Positions 27,235-34,298 of a stretch of 64,000 nucleotides of DNA are shown in pieces (position 1 is the stretch's first letter; each line of letters starts with the position of its first letter). This stretch comes from Betaproteobacteria bacterium. GTDB taxonomy: Bacteria; Pseudomonadota; Gammaproteobacteria; Burkholderiales; JAEUOS01. Location of the stretch: the NCBI GenBank assembly GCA_028292405.1, contig JAQGMJ010000083.1:84676-148675 (forward strand), in the 5' to 3' direction. The notes under the pieces were generated by a model. It saw only the letters and a program-made list of their open reading frames with translations. It searched no databases and was not told where the DNA came from. Position numbers and translations under genes: made by a program.

Positions 27235-27272
27235 TGCGGTAAATCCTACAAATTCACTCAATCGGCAAGGTT

Positions 27273-27312
27273 AACACCCGCGCGGCGCATTTGCATGCGT
27301 CGCGCGGGTGTT
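27273..27312. promoter_or_regulatory. 18-bp hairpin between the DUF2126 and ATP-grasp fusion genes
   Basis: AACACCCGCGCG at 27273 begins an 18-nt arm (27273-27290) that pairs with 27295-27312 through one G-T wobble around the loop TTGC. It lies in the 100-nt gap between two same-strand genes and lacks a long U-tract. It may be an attenuator, a processing site or a 3' stabiliser for the upstream transcript. Confidence 0.55.
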
Positions 27313-27334
27313 TATTGCGTCCATGCGTTGCGCG

Positions 27335-30300
27335 TCAGGGCATGCGCAGGTCCAGGGTGAAGGGGAAGTTGGGGTTGCGTTCTTCCGGCTTGACGCGCAG
27401 TTCGCCCGGGGTATGGCCCATGGCGACGAAGCGCGCCAGGCGCCGCCCTTCGGCGGCGTAGGCGTTGACCGGAAAGTCCTCATGCGCCCGTCCGCCAGGG
27501 TGGGCCACGTGGTACTGGGCGCCGCCCATGCTGCGGTTCATCCAGGTGTCGACCAGGTCGAATACCAGCGGCGCATGCACCGGAATGGTCGGGTGCAGCG
27601 AAGAGGGCGCGGCCCAGGCGCGGTAACGCACGCCGGCGACATACTCACCGACTCTTCCGGTAGGCGTCAGCGGCATGGCGCGGCCGTTGCACGTGAGCAC
27701 GTGGCGGTTGTTGATCAGGCCGGTGGCCTTCACCTGCAGGCGCTCCAGCGTCGAATCGACATAGCGCACCGTGCCGGCGGGCGAGCCTTCCTCGCCCAGC
27801 ACGTGCCAAGGCTCCAGCGCCGCGCGCAACTCGAACTGCGCGCCGTAGGCGGAGAATTCGCCGTAGCGCGGAAAGCGGAACTCGAAGTGCGAGGCGAACC
27901 ACTCTGCCTTGAACGGGTAGCCCTCGTTGTTCAGCTCAGTGATCACGTCCTCGAAATCGCGCCAGACGAAGTAGGGCAGCATGAAGCGATCGTGCAGTTC
28001 GGTGCCCCAGCGCACCAGCTTGGCCGGCTTGTATGGGTCGCGCCAGAAGCGCGCCACCAGCGCGCGCAGCAGCAACTGTTGCGTGAGCGACATGCGCGCG
28101 TGCGGCGGCATTTCGAAGGCGCGCAGTTCCAGCAGGCCCAGGCGCCCGGTGGAGGAGTCCGGCGAATACAGCTTGTCGATGCAAAACTCGGTGCGGTGGG
28201 TGTTGCCGGAGGAGTCGATCAGCAGGTTGCGCAGCACGCGGTCGACGATCCACGGCGGGCAGGCATTCGGGCCGGACTTCATCAGGCGGTCGATTTCGCC
28301 GAAGGCGACTTCGATCTCGTAGACCGAGTCGTTGCGCGCCTCGTCCAGGCGAGGCGCCTGGCTGGTCGGGCCGATGAACATGCCGGAGAACATGAACGAC
28401 AGCGACGGGTGGTTGTGCCAATAGGCGATCAGGCTTTTCAGCAGGTCGGGCCGGCGCAGGAAGGGCGAGTCGACCACCGAGACCCCGCCCAGCACGAAGT
28501 GGTTGCCGCCGCCGGTGCCGGTGTGGCGGCCGTCGACCATGAATTTCTCCGTGGTCAGGCGGATTTCATGGGCGGCGTTGTAGAGGAAGGTGGTGTTGTC
28601 CACCAGCTCGCGCCAGGTCGCCACCGGCTGTACGTTGACCTCGATCACGCCGGGGTCGGGAGTGACGCGCAGCACCTTGAGGCGCGCGTCGCGCGGCGGC
28701 TCATAGCCTTCCAGCACCACCGGCAACTTCAATTCGGCGGCGGTGATTTCGATCGCGGCGGTCAGTTCGAGGTAGTCTTCGAGGCGTTCCATCGGCGGCA
28801 TGAAAATGTACAGCACGCCGTTGCGCGCTTCCGTGCACATCGCGGTGCGGGTGATCCAGCCCGCCGACTGATGCGGGGCGGGACGGGTGTCGCTGCTGAT
28901 CGCGGTCGTCTTGGCCGCTGCCTTGGCGGTACCGGTACCGGGGGCAGAGCCGCCGCCTTCGGGGTACACGCCTTGAGTGCTGGAGATGCGCTCGGCCGCC
29001 GTGTGCGGCGCACGCGGGCCGTCCAGCGGCGACTGGAACACGCGGGAGATCTCGCGATGCGCCGGCAAGGCGGCTTGCGGCGCGGTAAGGTCGGGGGCAT
29101 GGGTCCACGGATAATCGGTGGCGCTGGCCCAGGGTTGCGAGTCCAGCGGCAGGCGCAGGCCGATTGCCGAATCGCCGGGGGTCAGGTAGCAGCGCTCGGG
29201 CCGCAGGAACCAATCGCCGGTCTGCCAGGCGCCGCTGGGCATGCGCTTGACCGGCAGCACGTAGCCGGCCACTTCGTCCAGCCCCTGGCTGAATATCTTG
29301 CGCAGGCGCTCGCGCTCCAGCGGGTCGGCCAGGCGCGAATCGAAAGGATCGACGTTGGTCGGCAGGCGGCGCTCGCGCCACAGGTAATACCAGGTGTCCT
29401 CGTAGGCCGGGAAGACGTATTTCGGGTCGAGCCGCAGCTTTTGCGCCAGCAGGGCGAGAAAGCGCCCGGCCTCGACTTCGGTGACACCGTAATTGACTTT
29501 CTCGTCGGCGAACAGCTTGGGGTCCGACCAGATGGTGTCGCCATCATCGCGCCAGAAACAGGAAAGCGACCAGCGCGGCAGTTGCTCGCCGGGGTACCAC
29601 TTGCCCTGGCCGTAATGCAGCAGGCCGGTGGGGGCGTAGCGTGCCTTGAGTTTCGCCAGCAGGGTGGCGGAGAGGCCGCGCTTGGTCGGGCCGACTGCGT
29701 CGGTATTCCACTCCTCGCCTTCACGGTCGTCGACGGAAACGAAGGTCGGCTCGCCACCCATGGTCAGGCGCACGTCGCTGGCCACCAACTCGCTTTCAAT
29801 GCGCGTGCCCAGGGTCTCGATGCTCTTCCACTGCTCGTCGGTATAGGGCAGGGTGACGCGCGGGGATTCGAAAATCCGCGTCACGCTCATCTCATGGCCG
29901 AACTCGACTTCGGCCGGGTCGGTCATGCCGGTGATCGGCGCGGCATTGCCCGGGTCTGGCGTGGCGGCCAGCGGAATGTGGCCTTCGCTGGCGAACAGCC
30001 CGGAGGTGGGGTCCAGGCCCACCCAGCCGGCGCCCGGCAGGTAGACCTCGCACCAGGCGTGCAGGTCGGTGAAATCGACCTCGGTGCCGGAAGGGCCGTC
30101 GAGCGACTTCACGTCGGCCTTCAACTGGATCAGGTAGCCGGAAACGAAGCGCGCCGCCATCCCGAGGTGGCGCAGCAACTGCACCAGCAGCCAGGTCGAA
30201 TCGCGGCAGGAGCCGCTGGCGTTGGTCAGGGTCTCTTCCGGGGTCTGCACCCCGGGTTCCATGCGGATCAGGTAGCCGATGTCGCGCTGCAGGCCCTGAT

Positions 30301-30745
30301 TGAGCGCCACCAGGTAGTCGATGGTGGGCATCGGCTCGCGCGGTACCGCGTCCAGGTATTTCTGGAACAGAGGCGTCGCCGGCAGCTTGCGCAGGTAAGG
30401 CTCCAGATCGTATTCGAGCGCGGGGTCGTACTTGAAGGGGATTTTTTCCGCTTCGGGCTCGAGAAAAAAGTCAAAGGGGTTGATCACCGCCATTTCGGCG
30501 ACCAGGTCGACCTCGATCTTCAGTTCGCTGGCCGGCTCCGGAAACACCAGGCGCGCCAGGTAGTTGCCTTGCGGGTCCTGCTGCCAGTTGATGAAATGGT
30601 TGGCCGGGGTGACCGTCAGGGAATAGCTGAGGATGGGCGTGCGCGAATGCGGCGCCGGGCGCAGGCGCACGACCTGCGGGCCGATGCCCACCAGGCGGTC
30701 ATAGCGGTAATGGGTAACGTGGCGCAGGGCGACGTGGATGGTCAA
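27335..30745 (-). CDS. Giant transglutaminase-DUF2126 protein, set B
   Basis: About 1136 residues. An N-terminal beta-sandwich (MTIHVALRHVTHYRYDRLVGIGPQ) leads to a transglutaminase core with NASGSCRDSTWLL (about C180), DLHAWCEVYLPGAGWVGLDPTSG and an intact triad. From about residue 370 onward is a long DUF2126-type region (VRLTMGGEPTFVSVDDREGEEWN, LLHYGQGKWYPGEQLPRW, TGGGNHFVLGG, RNLLIDSSGNTHRTEFCIDKL). Its function is unknown. The start is a TTG at 30745 preceded by GAGGAA, because no ATG precedes the conserved N-terminus closely. It is the first gene of set B and diverges from the Anbu gene across 236 nt. Confidence 0.92.
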   Translation of the reverse strand: MTIHVALRHVTHYRYDRLVGIGPQVVRLRPAPHSRTPILSYSLTVTPANHFINWQQDPQGNYLARLVFPEPASELKIEVDLVAEMAVINPFDFFLEPEAEKIPFKYDPALEYDLEPYLRKLPATPLFQKYLDAVPREPMPTIDYLVALNQGLQRDIGYLIRMEPGVQTPEETLTNASGSCRDSTWLLVQLLRHLGMAARFVSGYLIQLKADVKSLDGPSGTEVDFTDLHAWCEVYLPGAGWVGLDPTSGLFASEGHIPLAATPDPGNAAPITGMTDPAEVEFGHEMSVTRIFESPRVTLPYTDEQWKSIETLGTRIESELVASDVRLTMGGEPTFVSVDDREGEEWNTDAVGPTKRGLSATLLAKLKARYAPTGLLHYGQGKWYPGEQLPRWSLSCFWRDDGDTIWSDPKLFADEKVNYGVTEVEAGRFLALLAQKLRLDPKYVFPAYEDTWYYLWRERRLPTNVDPFDSRLADPLERERLRKIFSQGLDEVAGYVLPVKRMPSGAWQTGDWFLRPERCYLTPGDSAIGLRLPLDSQPWASATDYPWTHAPDLTAPQAALPAHREISRVFQSPLDGPRAPHTAAERISSTQGVYPEGGGSAPGTGTAKAAAKTTAISSDTRPAPHQSAGWITRTAMCTEARNGVLYIFMPPMERLEDYLELTAAIEITAAELKLPVVLEGYEPPRDARLKVLRVTPDPGVIEVNVQPVATWRELVDNTTFLYNAAHEIRLTTEKFMVDGRHTGTGGGNHFVLGGVSVVDSPFLRRPDLLKSLIAYWHNHPSLSFMFSGMFIGPTSQAPRLDEARNDSVYEIEVAFGEIDRLMKSGPNACPPWIVDRVLRNLLIDSSGNTHRTEFCIDKLYSPDSSTGRLGLLELRAFEMPPHARMSLTQQLLLRALVARFWRDPYKPAKLVRWGTELHDRFMLPYFVWRDFEDVITELNNEGYPFKAEWFASHFEFRFPRYGEFSAYGAQFELRAALEPWHVLGEEGSPAGTVRYVDSTLERLQVKATGLINNRHVLTCNGRAMPLTPTGRVGEYVAGVRYRAWAAPSSLHPTIPVHAPLVFDLVDTWMNRSMGGAQYHVAHPGGRAHEDFPVNAYAAEGRRLARFVAMGHTPGELRVKPEERNPNFPFTLDLRMP

Positions 30746-30981
30746 GTCAGGTTCCTCGTTTCTTCGGCGGCGGAGTCGGCTGACACAGTATGAGCAAGGA
30801 CTATGCACACTTTGTGGCGGCCAGTTTACGTGCATTATGCGGCGGCGCACCCGGCTGGTGCAATCTTCCAGGGCATGCGCACCACAAGCGCGGATCGCCT
30901 CCAGGTGGCAAAGCGGGTAACATCGCGGCTGGTGCCCTCCGTCATGCGCGCAGCGGCTCTTCTCCTGCCTGAATACAAAAC

Positions 30982-31713
30982 ATGACCTATTGCGTCGCCA
31001 TCCGCAACAGCACCGGCCTGGTGTTCCTTTCCGACTCCCGCACCAATGCCGGGGTGGACCAGATCAGCACCTTTCGCAAGATGCACATCTACGAGGTGCC
31101 GGGCGAGCGCGTGATGGTGCTGCTCACCGCCGGCAACCTGGCGGTGAGCCAGTCGGTCGCCACCGGGTTGAAGGTGCAGATGGCCAACAGCGGCGAAAAG
31201 AGCCTGGCCTCCTGCCCCAACATGTTTTCCGCCGCCAAGCTGGTAGGCGATGCGGTGCGCAAGGTGTATGACCGCGACGCGCCTTCGCTGCGCGAATTCG
31301 GCATTGAGTTCAACGTCAGCCTGCTGCTGGGCGGCCAGGTGAAGGGAGAGGAGCCGCGCCTGTTCCATATCTACTCGGCCGGCAATTTCATCGAAGCGAC
31401 GGACGAGACGCCGTATTTCCAACTCGGCGAATCGAAGTACGGCAAGCCGATACTCGACCGCGTGATCGGCACCGGCCTGTCGCTGGAAGAAGTCGCCAAG
31501 TGTGCCCTGATCTCGATGGACTCGACCATCAAGTCCAACCTCTCGGTGGGCCTGCCGCTGGACCTGATGTGCTACGAGCGCGACAGCTTCAACGTCACCA
31601 AGCACAAGCTGATCGACTCGAAAGACGAATACTTCGCCTCGATCCGCGGCCGCTGGGCGGACCAGCTGAAAAAGGTGTTCTACGAACTGCCGGAGCCGGG
31701 GTATTGGATTTAG
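30982..31713 (+). CDS. anbu: Anbu, proteasome-like Ntn peptidase (COG3484)
   Basis: A 243-residue Ntn-hydrolase of the Anbu (bacterial proteasome homologue) family. The start MTYCVAIRNSTGLVFLSDSRTNAG places Thr2 as the nucleophile after Met removal. Asp18 and Lys33 (STFRKMHIYEVPG) match the Asp17/Lys33 catalytic set of proteasome beta subunits. The rest follows the family: MVLLTAGNLAVSQS, SLLLGGQ and SMDSTIKSNLSVGLPLDL. Anbu proteins form open spiral or ring assemblies, and their substrates are unknown. The gene is divergent from set B and is commonly found in such ATP-grasp/alpha-E/transglutaminase loci. The symbol is the family name. Confidence 0.93.
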   Translation: MTYCVAIRNSTGLVFLSDSRTNAGVDQISTFRKMHIYEVPGERVMVLLTAGNLAVSQSVATGLKVQMANSGEKSLASCPNMFSAAKLVGDAVRKVYDRDAPSLREFGIEFNVSLLLGGQVKGEEPRLFHIYSAGNFIEATDETPYFQLGESKYGKPILDRVIGTGLSLEEVAKCALISMDSTIKSNLSVGLPLDLMCYERDSFNVTKHKLIDSKDEYFASIRGRWADQLKKVFYELPEPGYWI

Positions 31714-31730
31714 CCCGTCTCGGCAGCGGG

Positions 31731-31784
31731 ACGGGTTAATCCGGGTTAAATCCGGGTTAAATCCGGGTTAAATCTGGGTAAATC
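31731..31784. repeat. 11-bp tandem repeats (CCGGGTTAAAT)n
   Basis: Three exact copies of CCGGGTTAAAT (31741-31773) are flanked by two degenerate 10-nt copies (31731-31740 and 31774-31783). They fill the gap between the convergent Anbu and MFS genes. A short hairpin CCCGTC/GACGGG (31714-31735) directly after the Anbu stop overlaps the first unit and could help termination. Confidence 0.85.
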
Positions 31785-31799
31785 CGATACCCCCGGGCC

Positions 31800-33017
31800 T
31801 TAAGCCTGCGCCGGCTGCAGGTTCGCCTCGGTCTCGCTCGGCAGCAGCGTCACCATCGTTGCCGTGCAGGCGGCGATCACCGCCATGGTGATCAGCAGCA
31901 TGTCGAAACCCATGCCCTTGACCGCCGGCCCGAGCAGGTAGACAGCGAGCGAGCTGATGCCGAAAGACACCCCCAGGCGCATGCCGGCCACCCGCGAACG
32001 CAGGCGGTCGTCGACATAGCGCACGATCATCGCGTCGGTGAAGGGAATCGCGCCGAAGATGAAAACCATCACCGCCAGCAGCGCCGCGAACATCCACCAG
32101 CCCTGCGCGTGCGCGGCCAGCAGCAGCAGCGGAATCTGCGCCAGGGTGATGCCGAAATACAGCGGCTTCAAGGCCATCTTGTCGATCAGCCGGCCGACCA
32201 CGATCTGCGCGAGCGAGGCGATGGTGTAGATCACGGCCAGCAGGCTGCCGATCACCGCCGGGTCCTCGATCACGCCGGCGAAGCGCTGGCCGAGCAACTG
32301 GCCGTTGCCGTTGGTGGTGAAGTTGAACAGCAGGCTGCCGGTGATGGCGGCTGCCGTCATCACCAAAAAGGCGCGCGCCAGCATCGCCGGCGTGAGTGCG
32401 ACCTTGGCCTTGCCGGTGCGCTTGTGCGGCGCCTCGGTCTCGCGCGGGCAGACGATGGCGAAGGCGATGCCGCAGGCGATCGAGATCAGGCCGGGTACGG
32501 CGAAGGCGGCGCGCCAGCCGACCCACTTGATCAAAAAGCCGGTGACCACGGCGGCCACCGCCACGCCAAGATTGCCCGCCAGGCCGTTGACGCCGATGGT
32601 GGCGCCGGGGTTTTTCGCGTGCTGCACCAGCATCGGAATGCCGACTGGATGGTAGATCGAGGCGAAGACGCCGATCAGCCCCAGGGCGGTGGCGAGCTGC
32701 CAGGCGTTTTGCGTGAGCGACACCAGCAATGCGGCAGTGCCGATGCCGAAAAAGAACAGCAGCATCATCGCGCGGCGGCCCCACAGGTCGCCCAGGCGCC
32801 CGGAGGGCAGCGAGCCCAGGCCGAACAGGAAAAAGGCGCCGACGCCGTAGGGCATCAGGTCTTCCCATTTTGCGAAGCCGAATTGCGTCGCGATGCTGGT
32901 GACCGCGGCCGCGAAGATCAGCAGGAACATGTGGTCGAAGGCGTGCGCGATGTTCAGCAGCAGCGATACCGGGCGCGGCCAGCCGGTTTGCGCGAGGGAG
33001 GGGGTGGGCATAGTCAT
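31800..33017 (-). CDS. MFS transporter
   Basis: A 405-residue major facilitator with about 12 predicted membrane helices, starting MTMPTPSLAQTGWPRPVSLLLNIAHAFDHMFLLIFAAAV. The motif A-like loop GRLGDLWGRRAMMLLFF follows helix 2, and a second loop VGRLIDKMALKPLYF marks the second half. The substrate is not recognisable; the sequence style is that of the FsmR-like/sugar-efflux or fosmidomycin-resistance-type subgroups, but this is weak. It is the last of a same-strand run glnD, DUF1653, AraC, MFS. Confidence 0.85.
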   Translation of the reverse strand: MTMPTPSLAQTGWPRPVSLLLNIAHAFDHMFLLIFAAAVTSIATQFGFAKWEDLMPYGVGAFFLFGLGSLPSGRLGDLWGRRAMMLLFFFGIGTAALLVSLTQNAWQLATALGLIGVFASIYHPVGIPMLVQHAKNPGATIGVNGLAGNLGVAVAAVVTGFLIKWVGWRAAFAVPGLISIACGIAFAIVCPRETEAPHKRTGKAKVALTPAMLARAFLVMTAAAITGSLLFNFTTNGNGQLLGQRFAGVIEDPAVIGSLLAVIYTIASLAQIVVGRLIDKMALKPLYFGITLAQIPLLLLAAHAQGWWMFAALLAVMVFIFGAIPFTDAMIVRYVDDRLRSRVAGMRLGVSFGISSLAVYLLGPAVKGMGFDMLLITMAVIAACTATMVTLLPSETEANLQPAQA

Positions 33018-33117
33018 GGTGCGCAGTTTGCACCAATGGGGCCCGTCTGTCTTTCGGCCCTTTGCCAACAATTAGCGGAAAACAGCCAAGCCGTCCGGCG
33101 GCTCCCGGGGCTTCAAT

Positions 33118-34056
33118 TCAAAGCGTGGTGACCGGAATGCACAACTCGCACTCGAATGAACCGGTTTGCGGGTCATAGCGCGCACCCACCGGGTAGTACT
33201 CGAGGAAAGGCCGGCTGTCCAACTGCATGCCGCTGGCCGGCAGCCAGTCACGCAGAAGAGCCTGCCATGGCACGGCAATGTCGGCGCCGTTGCCGTAGTA
33301 GGGGGTGCAGGCGTACATGCCGGCCGGCAAAGTGGTCGAGAGGGCGCCGACGACCGTGAAGTCGGCCGGCACTTCGACACAGGCGTCGTAGTGGCACTTC
33401 TCCGGCGCGGTAATCGCCGGGTCGTCGTGGGCGATGCCATAGCGCGCCGCGCCCATCAGGCCATGGGCGATCATCCAGGGGGCGAAGCTCTGCTGCCAGA
33501 AATCCGCGACGGGTTGGCCATACGGCCCGATGTAACGCATGTAGGCGATCTTGACCGGCTTGCGGTCGACAACTTTGACTTCCATGGCGGGCTCCATTGC
33601 ATTGGTGGAAGCCCCATGATGCTCAAAGGCGTTCGTCAATGCCTGATCCGGATTGCCATTCGCCTGACCAGGATTGCTGTTCGGCGGGTCCGGACGCGCG
33701 ATGCGCTGTTGCGCCTGCTGCTCGCGAAAGACCGTGGCGCTGACGCCGAAGCGCGTCTTGAAAGCGCGGGCGAATGCCTCGGCCGAGCCGAAACCCACGC
33801 CCAGCGCGATGTCCAGCACCGGCGTGTCCGGCTGGCCGATCAGGCGCACCGCCGCCCATTCCAGCCGGCGGCGGCGCAGGTAGTCGCCCAGGGTCTCGCC
33901 CATCCAGGCGGCGAACAGGCGGTGGAAATGAAAGGCGGAAAAATGCGCGACTTCGGCGAGAGTGGCCAGGTCCAGGTTCGCATCGAGATGCGCGTCGATG
34001 TACTCCTGCACACGGTGCATGCGCTGGGCGTATTCGCGGCGGCTTTCTTGCGCCAT
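33118..34056 (-). CDS. AraC-family regulator with GyrI-like effector domain
   Basis: A 312-residue transcription regulator. The N-terminal ~105 residues form an AraC double HTH (VQEYIDAHLDANLDLATLAEVAHFSAFHFHRLFAAWMGETLGDYLRRRRLEWAAVRL ... IALGVGFGSAEAFARAFKTRFG). After a Pro/Asn-rich linker, residues ~155-312 are a GyrI/SbmC-like ligand-binding domain (MEVKVVDRKPVKIAYMRYIGPYG ... CELCIPV). This Rob/BmrR-like layout usually senses hydrophobic compounds and controls efflux. The MFS gene 100 nt downstream on the same strand is a plausible target. Confidence 0.9.
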   Translation of the reverse strand: MAQESRREYAQRMHRVQEYIDAHLDANLDLATLAEVAHFSAFHFHRLFAAWMGETLGDYLRRRRLEWAAVRLIGQPDTPVLDIALGVGFGSAEAFARAFKTRFGVSATVFREQQAQQRIARPDPPNSNPGQANGNPDQALTNAFEHHGASTNAMEPAMEVKVVDRKPVKIAYMRYIGPYGQPVADFWQQSFAPWMIAHGLMGAARYGIAHDDPAITAPEKCHYDACVEVPADFTVVGALSTTLPAGMYACTPYYGNGADIAVPWQALLRDWLPASGMQLDSRPFLEYYPVGARYDPQTGSFECELCIPVTTL

Positions 34057-34066
34057 GGGCGGCCCG

Positions 34067-34279
34067 TTATAGCGGTGTGAAGCGCAGCCGTCCGTCTTCG
34101 ATGCGCCCCTCGAACATTTCCTGCGGGCGCACCCACAACCCTGGCTGGTTCGGCCACAGGTGTTCGTAGAGCGTCATCGGCTCCAGCGTCTCGGAGTGCC
34201 TGGCGATGCCGACAACGCGATACAGTCCGCCCTTGTAGTGGCGATGGCTGGCGAGCTTGAGGGCCTCGGCTTCAGTCAT
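34067..34279 (-). CDS. DUF1653 domain protein
   Basis: A 70-residue protein matching the small DUF1653 family: HYKGGLYRVVGIARHSETLEPMTLYEHL ... LWVRPQEMFEGRIEDGRLRFTPL. The family is short, widespread and of unknown function. It begins 19 nt after glnD ends and ends 10 nt before the AraC gene starts, so it is likely read in the same transcript. Confidence 0.85.
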   Translation of the reverse strand: MTEAEALKLASHRHYKGGLYRVVGIARHSETLEPMTLYEHLWPNQPGLWVRPQEMFEGRIEDGRLRFTPL

Positions 34280-34298
34280 GCAGCGGCTGTCGCTGCGC

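Noticed and set aside
27308..30793. 1161-codon plus-strand open frame opposite the giant transglutaminase gene
   Set aside because: Its translation is Gly/His/Gln/Arg-rich with no family motif, and it is the mirror of a gene with clear catalytic motifs; such shadows are expected at this GC content.
31731..31784. CRISPR array
   Set aside because: The 11-bp units are contiguous with no unique spacers and no cas genes.
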